A DNA stretch of 8,349 nt from an uncultured beta proteobacterium (GCA_903868285.1 CAIPUP010000191.1:1-8349); one strand, 5' to 3'. Numbered from the stretch's first letter, positions 1 to 7,055 are shown. Numbers and translations are program-made. Notes: generated from the sequence alone by a model not told the origin.

Positions 1-87
1 CTGCAGCGTAAGTCCGTTTGGCTCGACCTTCGTATCATCTGGATGACGTTGATCAAAGTGTTTCGTAGCGATGGCGTGTCGCATTGA
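1..87 (+). CDS. Bacterial sugar transferase (phosphoglycosyltransferase), C-terminal fragment
   Basis: Frame 1 is open from the first base and encodes 28 residues, ending in TGA at 85-87; the 5' part lies outside the window. The fragment contains WLDLRIIWMTLIKVFRSDG, which fits the C-terminal end of the monotopic sugar transferase family (PglC/WcaJ type), where a W-x-D-x-K/R-I-x-x-x-T-x-x-K-V pattern is usual. Family members transfer a sugar-1-phosphate from a UDP-sugar to undecaprenyl phosphate at the inner face of the cytoplasmic membrane, the first step of O-antigen, capsule or glycan assembly. The next gene, a nucleotide-sugar dehydratase 46 bases downstream, supports this role. The substrate cannot be told from the tail alone, and no catalytic residue is within the window. 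Confidence 0.8.
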   Translation: MQRKSVWLDLRIIWMTLIKVFRSDGVSH

Positions 88-113
88 AGTCAGTGCATCA
101 AATATTGTATAAC
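84..113 (+). promoter_or_regulatory. Candidate sigma70 promoter before the dehydratase gene
   Basis: TTGAAG at 84-89 and TATAAC at 108-113 are separated by 18 bases. The -35 box overlaps the stop codon of the sugar transferase. The gap 88-133 is clearly more AT-rich than the flanking genes. The predicted transcript would start near 120, giving a leader of only about 14 bases before the TTG start at 134. The match is imperfect and AT-rich gaps produce such matches by chance. Confidence 0.35.
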
Positions 114-133
114 CTATTGTTTTTATTGATATT

Positions 134-2086
134 TTGCCAAAGCTAGCAGAGCACGTGCTGTCCATTCCCCGCTATGTCAAGCGCCTGATCGTGCTGACGG
201 TGGATGGCTGTCTCTGCGTGTTGGCGGTATGGCTGGCGTTCTATTTGCGTACGGGCGAATTCGCCGCCATCAGCGGGCCGCTGTGGCAGGCAGCGCTGGT
301 CTCGATGCTGATCGCGTTGCCAATCTTTGTCCTGCTCGGGCTGTATCGCGCTGTATTCCGCTACTCCGGTGGACTAGCACTGATCACCGTCACCAAGGCC
401 ACTCTCAGTTACGGCCTGATTTACGCCACGCTTTTTACCGCTATCGGCTTGTCTGGCGTGCCCCGAACCGTTGGTCTGATACAGCCGTTGCTGCTATTGC
501 TACTGGTCGGCGGTTCACGTGCTGCAGCAAGATTCTGGTTGGGAGGCCTGTATCGTCGTTACGCAGGTGTATCGGGTAACTCCAAGGTGCTGATCTACGG
601 CGCCGGCGAAGCTGGTCGGCAGCTGGCCGCTGCAATGCAAGGCGGGCATCGGATGCGTGTGGTGGGATTTTTGGATGACGACCACCAACTACATGGTCAG
701 GTGTTGAACGGGCTCCAAGTTTATAACCCTAGTGATCTTCACGAGCTAGTGCATACGCAGCAAGTCAGCGATGTGTTGTTGGCGGTGCCCTCGATTAGTC
801 GTCAGCGCCGCAATGAAATTCTGCAACGCATGCTGCAAGCCAAAGTTTCGGTCCGCACCTTGCCAAGCATGACTGAGTTGGCGCAGGGGCGCGTCACGGT
901 GTCTGACCTGCGTGAACTGGATATCGACGATCTGCTCGGGCGCGAACATGTCGTGCCCGATCCGGCACTATTCCAGAAAAATATCCGAGCCAAGGTGGTG
1001 CTGGTCACCGGTGCTGGTGGATCGATCGGCAGCGAACTGTGTCGCCAGATATTGCGTCATGGACCGCGTGTATTGCTATTGCTCGAGCAAAGCGAGTTTG
1101 CGCTGTATCAGATCCATCAGGAACTGCAAGCGCTGGAACTGGCAACCGAGGTGCAGCTGATACCGCTGATCGCTTCGGTACAGAACCCGCAGCGCATGCA
1201 GTCGGTGTTGCAAACATGGTCCCCGCACACCATCTATCACGCGGCAGCATACAAGCATGTGCCGATGGTGGAACACAATCTTGCCGAAGGCGTGCGTAAC
1301 AATGTGTTTGGCACGCTTGTTACCGCCCGGTACGCACGAGAGGCCGGCTGCGAGGACTTCGTGCTGATCAGTACCGACAAGGCGGTGCGGCCAACCAATG
1401 TCATGGGGGCTAGCAAGCGTTTGGCGGAAATGGTGCTCCAGGCTTTGGCTGATGCGCCCCAGGAAGAGTCAAATCACGCCGATGCCCAGCAACGTCAGCG
1501 TACGCGATATTCGATGGTTCGCTTTGGCAACGTGTTGGGTTCGTCCGGTTCGGTAGTGCCGAAATTCCGCCAGCAGATACGCGATGGCGGCCCGATCACG
1601 CTTACCCATGCTGAGATGACACGCTATTTCATGACCATCCCTGAGGCAGCACAACTGGTAATTCAGGCCGGCGCCATGGCCACGGGTGGCGATGTGTTTG
1701 TACTGGATATGGGTGAGCCAGTGCGTATCCGTGATTTGGCGCTTCGAATGATTGAGTTGTCCGGATTGAGTCTGAAAAAAACGCCGGATTCTGAAGGTGA
1801 TATCGAAATCGTAGTGACTGGCCTGCGACCAGGTGAGAAGCTGTACGAGGAATTACTCATCGGGGACAACCCGCAACCGACGATGCACCCGCGCATCATG
1901 AAGGCGCACGAGGAGTACCTGGCCTGGTCGGCGCTGAAGCCAGCGCTTGACGCCCTGGACCAAGCCATGCGTGACAGTGATCCATTGCGCGCGCGGCAAC
2001 AGTTGCAGAAGCTGGTGACTGGCTTTACGCCCGTGAGTGATTTGGTTGACTGGGTCTATCTGGCGCAGCCATCCGGCCAGCAGTAA
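134..2086 (+). CDS. Membrane-anchored nucleotide-sugar 4,6-dehydratase (WbpM/PglF/CapD family)
   Basis: This 650-residue protein probably converts a UDP-N-acetylhexosamine (typically UDP-GlcNAc) to the 4-keto-6-deoxy sugar, the precursor of QuiNAc, FucNAc or bacillosamine-type sugars of surface glycans. About four hydrophobic segments lie within residues 15-130 and anchor it in the inner membrane. A first Rossmann-like domain begins at 151 (VLIYGAGEAG). The catalytic short-chain dehydrogenase domain begins near 287 with VLVTGAGGSIGS (289-300), followed by AAYKHVPMVE (371-380). STDKA (413-417) and M424/K428 follow, so methionine sits where most relatives have the catalytic tyrosine, as known for the long WbpM/PglF class. 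RFGNVLGSSGSVVPKF is also present. Length fits the family (about 590-670). The start is uncertain: TTG at 134 has no Shine-Dalgarno sequence, the frame opens only after a TAA at 110-112, and GTG at 155 is an alternative. The family call is firm; the exact sugar is not. Confidence 0.92.
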   Translation: MPKLAEHVLSIPRYVKRLIVLTVDGCLCVLAVWLAFYLRTGEFAAISGPLWQAALVSMLIALPIFVLLGLYRAVFRYSGGLALITVTKATLSYGLIYATLFTAIGLSGVPRTVGLIQPLLLLLLVGGSRAAARFWLGGLYRRYAGVSGNSKVLIYGAGEAGRQLAAAMQGGHRMRVVGFLDDDHQLHGQVLNGLQVYNPSDLHELVHTQQVSDVLLAVPSISRQRRNEILQRMLQAKVSVRTLPSMTELAQGRVTVSDLRELDIDDLLGREHVVPDPALFQKNIRAKVVLVTGAGGSIGSELCRQILRHGPRVLLLLEQSEFALYQIHQELQALELATEVQLIPLIASVQNPQRMQSVLQTWSPHTIYHAAAYKHVPMVEHNLAEGVRNNVFGTLVTARYAREAGCEDFVLISTDKAVRPTNVMGASKRLAEMVLQALADAPQEESNHADAQQRQRTRYSMVRFGNVLGSSGSVVPKFRQQIRDGGPITLTHAEMTRYFMTIPEAAQLVIQAGAMATGGDVFVLDMGEPVRIRDLALRMIELSGLSLKKTPDSEGDIEIVVTGLRPGEKLYEELLIGDNPQPTMHPRIMKAHEEYLAWSALKPALDALDQAMRDSDPLRARQQLQKLVTGFTPVSDLVDWVYLAQPSGQQ

Positions 2087-2095
2087 AAGTCCCGT

Positions 2096-3370
2096 ATGTC
2101 CGACACCCTCTACGCCATCGGCCTGAATCACCTAAGCGCGCCCCTGGCCATGCGCGAGCGGGTGAGCTTTGCGCCAGAGAAGCTCTCTCAGGCACTGGAT
2201 GCACTGGTGCACAGCTCCGCAGCTGGCGTGCGTGAGGCGGCCATCCTCTCGACCTGCAATCGCACTGAAATCTATTGCCAGGCATCGCAACCGACTGCCA
2301 TCTTGAACTGGTTCGCCGCCTACCACCAACTGGATGCTGCGCAACTGTCTGGGCATGTTTACACACTGCCGCAGGAGAACGCGGTGCGGCACACATTTCG
2401 GGTGGCCGCAGGTCTGGACTCCATGGTGCTGGGCGAGCCGCAGATCCTTGGGCAGATGAAGGAGGCGGTACGTTCGGCGCAGGCCGCCGGAACCTTGGGT
2501 AGCACGCTCAACAAGTTGTTTCAACAGAGTTTTTCGGTGGCCAAGGAAGTCCGTAGTACGACCGCGATCGGTGCCAATGTGGTGTCTATGGCAGCAGCTG
2601 CGGTCAAGCTGTCGCAGCGTCTGTTTCCCAGCCTGGTGGAGCAGCATGTGCTGTTCATCGGCGCTGGCGAAATGATTGAGCTATGCGCTACGCATTTTGC
2701 CGCGCAACATCCGCGCTCCATCACGGTGGCCAATCGCACCCTGGAGCGTGCGCAACTGCTGGCCGGACGTTGTCAGGCTCAGTCGATGTTGTTGCGTGAT
2801 CTACCGCAGCGGCTGCAGGAATTCGATGTCATCGTGTCCTGTACCGCCAGTTCGCTGCCGATTCTTGGCAAGGGAACGGTAGAGCGCGCTATCCGCGCCC
2901 GCCGTCGCCGTCCGATGTTCATGGTTGATCTCGCTGTGCCGCGCGATATCGAGCCTGAGATCGCCGCCATGGAAGATGTCTACCTCTATGACATCGATGA
3001 TCTGGCTGGTTTGGTGCGTGATGGTAAAGATGCGCGCCAGTCGGCAGTGACCGAAGCCGAGGCCATCATTGAAGCGCGTACGGACGGTTTTCTCGAATGG
3101 CTGCGTGCGCGCGAAAACGTGCCGCTGATTCGCCAGTTGCGTGAGCATGCCGATGCTCAACGTCAGCAGGAACTACAGCGTGCACTGCATCAGCTTTCAC
3201 AGGGCGAGTCCCCGCATACAGTGCTGGAAGCCCTCTCGCGCAGTCTGACCAACAAATTACTGCACCCGCCGCTGGAGGCGTTGTCGCAACTTGGCGCGCA
3301 GGAAGCCGGTTTGCTGTCGCGCATCTATCGGATCGAAACGCAAAGCAACAAAGATACTGATGAACTGTGA
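2096..3370 (+). CDS. hemA: Glutamyl-tRNA reductase
   Basis: HemA reduces glutamyl-tRNA(Glu) with NADPH to glutamate-1-semialdehyde, the first committed step of the C5 route to heme and other tetrapyrroles, in the cytosol. The 424-residue length is normal. The N-terminal catalytic domain carries the signature STCNRTEIYC (52-61); C54 is the expected nucleophile that forms the thioester, and H99 matches the conserved active-site histidine. GLDSMVLGEPQILGQMKEA (106-124) is also typical. The NADPH domain has the glycine motif FIGAGEM (187-193), and TASS and VDLAVPRDIEPE follow. The C-terminal part, including NKLLHPP, is the helical dimerisation domain. The ATG at 2096 gives the normal N-terminus (YAIGLNH), although the upstream AAAAG is a weak ribosome binding site. 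It starts 9 bases after the dehydratase stop and is followed 9 bases later by prfA. No promoter fits in the 9-base gap, so transcription must begin inside or before the dehydratase gene. Confidence 0.98.
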   Translation: MSDTLYAIGLNHLSAPLAMRERVSFAPEKLSQALDALVHSSAAGVREAAILSTCNRTEIYCQASQPTAILNWFAAYHQLDAAQLSGHVYTLPQENAVRHTFRVAAGLDSMVLGEPQILGQMKEAVRSAQAAGTLGSTLNKLFQQSFSVAKEVRSTTAIGANVVSMAAAAVKLSQRLFPSLVEQHVLFIGAGEMIELCATHFAAQHPRSITVANRTLERAQLLAGRCQAQSMLLRDLPQRLQEFDVIVSCTASSLPILGKGTVERAIRARRRRPMFMVDLAVPRDIEPEIAAMEDVYLYDIDDLAGLVRDGKDARQSAVTEAEAIIEARTDGFLEWLRARENVPLIRQLREHADAQRQQELQRALHQLSQGESPHTVLEALSRSLTNKLLHPPLEALSQLGAQEAGLLSRIYRIETQSNKDTDEL

Positions 3371-3379
3371 CCCAAGCCG

Positions 3380-4459
3380 ATGAAACCCTCGATAGAAACC
3401 AAGCTGGAGCAGTTATCCCGGCGCATGCTGGAACTGGAATCACTGCTGTCGGCAGAGGATGTCACCCGCGATATGGAGCAGTACCGCAAGCTCACCAAAG
3501 AGCGCGCCGACATCCAGCCTATCGTCGAGCGTTTTCATCAGTATCAAACGGCCGTGTCCGATATCGCCACTGCCGAGCAGATGCTGGGTGATGTCGATAT
3601 GCGCGACTATGCCGAAGAGGAAATGCGCCTTGGCAAGGAGCGAATGCTGGACATCGAACGCGATTTGCAGACCCTGCTGCTGCCGCGCGATCCGAACGAC
3701 GAGCGTAACGTATTTCTGGAAATTCGCGCCGGAACCGGTGGTGACGAGTCTGCATTGTTTGCCGGCGATCTGTTTCGCATGTATGCGCGCTACGCCGAAC
3801 GCAATCGCTGGCAGGTGGAGATCATTTCCGAGAGCGTCGGCGAGGTCGGCGGCTACAAGGAGTTGATCGCCCGCATCATCGGGCATGGTGCCTTCTCGCG
3901 GCTTAAATTCGAGTCGGGTGGTCATCGCGTGCAGCGCGTGCCGGCGACCGAGACCCAGGGTCGCATCCATACCTCGGCCTGTACCGTGGCGATCCTGGCC
4001 GAGGCCGATGAGGTGGGTGATACCGTGCTCAACCCGGCCGATCTGCGTATCGACACCTTCCGTGCCTCGGGTGCCGGCGGCCAGCACATCAACAAGACCG
4101 ATTCGGCGATACGCATCACCCATCTGCCGACTGGCATCGTGGTCGAATGCCAGGATGGGCGCTCGCAGCACAAGAACAAGGAGCGGGCGATGTCGGTTCT
4201 GGCCGCACGCATTCGCGACAAGCAGCAGCGCGAGTTGCAGGCCAAGGAGGCGGCCATGCGCAAATCACTCATCGGCTCGGGTGATCGTTCTGATCGCATC
4301 CGCACCTATAACTTTCCGCAGGGTCGTATCACGGACCACCGCATCAACCTCACGCTGTACAAGATCGAAGCCATGATGGACGGCGATATCGGACCGTTGA
4401 CCGAAGCGCTGGCAGCTGAACATCAGGCCGAGATGCTGGCGGCCCTGGCCGACGGTTAG
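3380..4459 (+). CDS. prfA: Peptide chain release factor 1 (RF1)
   Basis: RF1 recognises UAA and UAG stop codons in the ribosomal A site and triggers peptide release. The 359-residue length is standard. The helical N-terminal domain spans about 1-105. The codon-recognition region contains the RF1-type tripeptide PAT at 188-190, inside RVQRVPATETQGRIHTSAC; RF2 would carry SPF here. The catalytic GGQ is at 233-235 in ASGAGGQHINKTDSAIR, so Q235 is the expected methylation site for PrmC, encoded next. The ATG at 3380 gives a normal N-terminus (MKPSIETKLE). The gene ends in UAG (4457-4459), the only UAG among the complete genes here and a codon that only RF1 reads. It lies 9 bases after hemA and 32 bases before prmC, so cotranscription is likely. 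Confidence 0.98.
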   Translation: MKPSIETKLEQLSRRMLELESLLSAEDVTRDMEQYRKLTKERADIQPIVERFHQYQTAVSDIATAEQMLGDVDMRDYAEEEMRLGKERMLDIERDLQTLLLPRDPNDERNVFLEIRAGTGGDESALFAGDLFRMYARYAERNRWQVEIISESVGEVGGYKELIARIIGHGAFSRLKFESGGHRVQRVPATETQGRIHTSACTVAILAEADEVGDTVLNPADLRIDTFRASGAGGQHINKTDSAIRITHLPTGIVVECQDGRSQHKNKERAMSVLAARIRDKQQRELQAKEAAMRKSLIGSGDRSDRIRTYNFPQGRITDHRINLTLYKIEAMMDGDIGPLTEALAAEHQAEMLAALADG

Positions 4460-4491
4460 CGAATGACAGGCTTGGTTCAACGGTTTGTTGG

Positions 4492-5382
4492 ATGAGTGCG
4501 CAAAAAGCTTGCACGCTGGGTGCACTCATCGCCGACAGCCAGATCGATACACTTGAAGCGCGCATGCTGGCGGCGTTCGCCCTCGATCTGGACCGGGCTG
4601 CGATTGCAGCGCATCCCATGCGACCGGTGGATGCGCCAGCGGCAGCGCGCTTGCAGGCTTTGTTTGCGCGCCGGCGCGCCGGCGAGCCGGTGGCCTATTT
4701 GCTAGGGCAACGCGAATTCTGGAGTCGTGACTTCAGCCTTACACCGGCGGTACTCATTCCTCGACCAGAAACGGAATTGCTGGTGGAGACTGCCTTGCAA
4801 TGGTTGGATGGGCGGAATGCAAGGGACGGCAAGGCTGGTTTGATCAGCGATACCGCGCCGGCGGTGCTGGATCTGGGCACCGGTAGCGGCGTGGTGGCGA
4901 TCACGCTGGCGCTCGAGCGCGGGCATTGCGTGCTGACTGCGGTCGATCAATCGCCGGATGCGCTGGCCGTGGCACGCGCTAATGCGCAACGGCTGGGTGC
5001 ATCAGTGCAGTTCCTGCACGGCGACTGGTTCAACCCTTGCGTTGGTCAGCGTTATGCGCTGGTGGTGAGCAATCCGCCTTATGTAGCCACGGATGATCCG
5101 CATCTGCAGCAAGGCGACCTGCGTTACGAACCGCTGGCGGCACTGGATGGCGGGCGTGGCGGTTTTGCTTGCCTGCGCCGCATTGCGCGCGAGGCACGGC
5201 GCCATCTCTTGCCCGGTGGCTGTCTGATGCTCGAGCATGGCTATGACCAGGCGGCCAGGTTGCGCATTTATATGCGCGAGCTGGGCTATGTCGAGGTGCA
5301 GAGTCGGGACGACCTGGCAGGTATTGCGCGTGTCACGCTGGGTGTCATGCCTGTGGCCCAGGCAAGCACTGTCACGGTTTGA
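4492..5382 (+). CDS. prmC: RF1/RF2 protein-(glutamine-N5) methyltransferase
   Basis: PrmC (formerly HemK) uses S-adenosylmethionine to methylate the glutamine of the GGQ motif in release factors, which speeds peptide release. The 296 residues fit the family. A small helical N-terminal domain (about 1-75) binds the release factor. YLLGQREFWSRDF (69-81) and VLIPRPETELLVE (87-99) lead into the methyltransferase domain. That domain has the SAM motif I VLDLGTGSGVVAI (125-137), the acidic D152 after strand 2, and the glutamine-binding NPPY at 194-197. The C-terminal DLAGIARVTLG is typical. Residues about 105-123 form a linker before motif I that seems slightly longer than usual. ATG at 4492 is the only plausible start, since no start codon lies upstream in frame back to prfA. 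Only a poor ribosome binding site is visible (TTGG), which suggests coupling to prfA translation. Confidence 0.96.
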   Translation: MSAQKACTLGALIADSQIDTLEARMLAAFALDLDRAAIAAHPMRPVDAPAAARLQALFARRRAGEPVAYLLGQREFWSRDFSLTPAVLIPRPETELLVETALQWLDGRNARDGKAGLISDTAPAVLDLGTGSGVVAITLALERGHCVLTAVDQSPDALAVARANAQRLGASVQFLHGDWFNPCVGQRYALVVSNPPYVATDDPHLQQGDLRYEPLAALDGGRGGFACLRRIAREARRHLLPGGCLMLEHGYDQAARLRIYMRELGYVEVQSRDDLAGIARVTLGVMPVAQASTVTV

Positions 5383-5407
5383 CCGGTGGTCGCCGCGCCG
5401 CTAGAAT
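5379..5407 (+). promoter_or_regulatory. Strong sigma70-type promoter for grxD
   Basis: TTGACC at 5379-5384 and TAGAAT at 5402-5407 are separated by exactly 17 bases, and each differs from consensus at one position. The -35 box overlaps the prmC stop codon (TGA 5380-5382). The predicted transcript starts near 5413, giving a leader of about 29 bases before the grxD start. This allows grxD to be expressed independently of the hemA-prfA-prmC unit. Confidence 0.7.
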
Positions 5408-5431
5408 ACCTGACCGTATTTATCGGATATC

Positions 5432-5436
5432 AGGAG
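5432..5436 (+). promoter_or_regulatory. grxD ribosome binding site
   Basis: AGGAG lies 5 bases before the ATG at 5442. It decides the start: an in-frame ATG at 5379 would add 21 unrelated residues, overlaps the prmC end and lies upstream of the predicted transcript start. Confidence 0.85.
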
Positions 5437-5441
5437 TTGAC

Positions 5442-5765
5442 ATGGACGTACAAGAGCGCATTCGCAATACCGTGACCGAGAACAGCGTGGTGCTGTTCAT
5501 GAAAGGAACGCCGCAACAGCCGATGTGCGGTTTTTCCATGACTGCAGTGCAGATTCTGAATGCCTGCGGTATCAAGGAATTTCATTCGGTGAATGTGCTG
5601 GAAGACCAGGATGTGCGCCAAGGCATCAAAACCTTTGCCAATTGGCCGACCATTCCCCAGCTTTATGTGAAGGGTGAATTTGTCGGCGGCTCCGACATCA
5701 TGCGCGAGATGTATCAGTCGGGTGAGCTGCAATCGGAGATTCAGCGCCTGCTCAAGGCTGGTTGA
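5442..5765 (+). CDS. grxD: Monothiol glutaredoxin, Grx4 family
   Basis: This 107-residue protein belongs to the CGFS monothiol glutaredoxins, which bind a [2Fe-2S] cluster together with glutathione as a homodimer, or as a heterodimer with BolA proteins, and pass clusters to target proteins in the cytosol. The single-cysteine active site CGFS is at 29-32, preceded by the family's FMKGTP stretch (19-24). WPTIPQLYVKGEFVGGSDI (68-86) contains the cis-proline TIP loop (70-72) and the GG that contact glutathione. The length is typical. It follows prmC by 59 bases, has its own promoter and a good ribosome binding site, and converges on the kinase gene on the other strand. Its position after hemA-prfA-prmC resembles the arrangement I recall in several betaproteobacteria. 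Confidence 0.97.
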   Translation: MDVQERIRNTVTENSVVLFMKGTPQQPMCGFSMTAVQILNACGIKEFHSVNVLEDQDVRQGIKTFANWPTIPQLYVKGEFVGGSDIMREMYQSGELQSEIQRLLKAG

Positions 5766-5770
5766 CCCCG

Positions 5771-5803
5771 ACGACCGCCCTCAGCTTGCAATGAGGCGGT
5801 CGT
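5771..5803. terminator. Hairpin between convergent grxD and kinase genes, possible bidirectional terminator
   Basis: ACGACCGCCCTCA (5771-5783) pairs with TGAGGCGGTCGT (5792-5803), giving 12 base pairs with a single bulged C and an 8-base loop. It begins 5 bases after the grxD stop. Its right arm and loop lie in the last codons of the kinase gene, whose stop codon is 5781-5783. No run of T follows on either strand, so it is not a classical intrinsic terminator. It could stop transcription weakly from both sides, work with Rho, or protect the 3' ends of the messages. Confidence 0.5.
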
Positions 5804-7055
5804 TGATACGCGCCAGCCTGTCCACCAGCAAACGCAGGAAGGCGCGGTCAAAGCGATGCCGGCAGCTATCCGAGGCCTGGTCCAGATCGGCGTTACCAAT
5901 GCGCACCAGGCGCGATGCTTTCATCGTTCTGACGTCCGCTGTGCGCACTTTCGCTGCGCTGGAGAGGTAGGCCATTTCACCAAAGCAATCGCCAGCGACC
6001 AGAACGTCGAGTAATCGGTTCTTTTTCATGACTTTGGCGTCGCCAGAGGCCAGGATGCAGAAAAAGTCTCCCAGGTCGCCCTCGTGCATCACGAGGTGAT
6101 TGTCCGGCACCTCTTCCCAGTGCGATACACGTATCACTTCCCACAGTTCGACATCGCTGAAATCCTGGAAGAAATTCAGCGCTCGCAGCGTGCTGAATTT
6201 CTCACTTTCGCCCAGCCCGCTTTTCTGACTGCTACGTTTGCCGCTGTGAAAGGCGCTGGCCAGATCCATGCTGAAGGCCTCCCAGCTGGGGTAACGTCCT
6301 TCGAGTTCCTTGTGCATGGCCTTGCGCACCACCTGGTCCAGCCGCGCTGGCAAATCCGGTCGTAGTGCGGCCGGCGGCGCCGGTTCGGTATTTGCGATCT
6401 GGTACATCATTGAATAGTTGTTGCTGGCCTGGAACGGAAGTACACCAGTGAGCAGTTGATACATCACCACCCCAAGCGAGTAAATATCCGTCTGATGGTT
6501 GAGTGGATGTTCCTTGATCTGCTGCGGTGACATATAGGCCGGTGAGCCGATGCCAGCCACCTGCGTCTGCTCGGTACTGGAAAGCATGGCCGAGCCAAAG
6601 TCGGTGATTTTGATATCGCCATCGGCGGTTAAAAGAATATTGGCCGGTTTGATGTCGCGATGGATGACACCATGCTGTTGCGCGAATTGCAGCGCACGTG
6701 TGCACTTGAACACGATCTCGATGGCTTTTTCCAGGGGCAACAGATGGTCTTTCTGGCAATGGCGCTCGAGCGTGCCGCCGGGAACATATTCCATCACCAG
6801 ATAGGAGCGGTCGCCACTCACCACCGCATCGTAGATCTGGATGATGTGCGGGTGATAGAGCTTGCCCGCCAAAGAGGCTTCCGTCAGAAATAACTTGCTG
6901 GCGATCTTGTCGTCACCACCCTGTTGCAGCCGCTGGCTGGACACAAGCTTGACGGCGACTTCACGTCGATTGAACGGGTCGTTGCACAGGAAGACATCGC
7001 TGGTGGCACCTTCGCCTAGCTTTTTGACGACTTCATACTTGCCGATCAGTTCCAT
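5781..7055 (-). CDS. Ser/Thr protein kinase with C-terminal cyclic-nucleotide-binding domain
   Basis: The 424-residue protein has an N-terminal Hanks-type kinase domain (about 7-270) with all catalytic motifs. These are the glycine loop GEGATSDV (14-21), ATP-binding K36, helix-C E59, HRDIKPANILL (132-142) with catalytic D134, DFG (152-154), TDIYSLG (189-195) and R254. The motif usually read APE is SPQ (176-178), glutamine replacing the glutamate that normally pairs with the late arginine. A short linker (about 270-288) leads to a cyclic-nucleotide-binding domain (about 290-390). Its phosphate cassette FGEMAYLSSAAKVRTADV (358-375) keeps the key glutamate (E360) and arginine (R371). A helical tail (400-421) ends the protein. 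No signal peptide or membrane segment is seen, so it should be cytosolic. ATG at 7055 is the only possible start after an in-frame TGA; an AAGG about 11 bases upstream is a weak ribosome binding site. It lies 41 bases downstream of argH on the same strand and is probably cotranscribed. Its substrates and ligand are unknown. Confidence 0.93.
   Translation of the reverse strand: MELIGKYEVVKKLGEGATSDVFLCNDPFNRREVAVKLVSSQRLQQGGDDKIASKLFLTEASLAGKLYHPHIIQIYDAVVSGDRSYLVMEYVPGGTLERHCQKDHLLPLEKAIEIVFKCTRALQFAQQHGVIHRDIKPANILLTADGDIKITDFGSAMLSSTEQTQVAGIGSPAYMSPQQIKEHPLNHQTDIYSLGVVMYQLLTGVLPFQASNNYSMMYQIANTEPAPPAALRPDLPARLDQVVRKAMHKELEGRYPSWEAFSMDLASAFHSGKRSSQKSGLGESEKFSTLRALNFFQDFSDVELWEVIRVSHWEEVPDNHLVMHEGDLGDFFCILASGDAKVMKKNRLLDVLVAGDCFGEMAYLSSAAKVRTADVRTMKASRLVRIGNADLDQASDSCRHRFDRAFLRLLVDRLARINDRLIAS

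Noticed and set aside
3360..3383. Seven-codon frame (MNCDPSR) overlapping the hemA stop and the prfA start as ATGA
   Set aside because: It would neatly couple the two genes but is very short, has no ribosome binding site and is easily explained by chance.
3440..4171. Long open frame (243 codons) on the minus strand opposite prfA
   Set aside because: It lies wholly antisense to a clear RF1 gene, shows no recognisable domain, and is expected from codon bias in GC-rich genes.
5379..5441. Longer GrxD start at ATG 5379
   Set aside because: The extra 21 residues do not resemble the family, the codon lies upstream of the predicted transcript start, and ATG 5442 has a good AGGAG site.
6232..6759. 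Open frame of 175 codons on the minus strand within the kinase gene
   Set aside because: It is an alternative frame of the kinase domain with no family features, while the kinase frame carries every catalytic motif.
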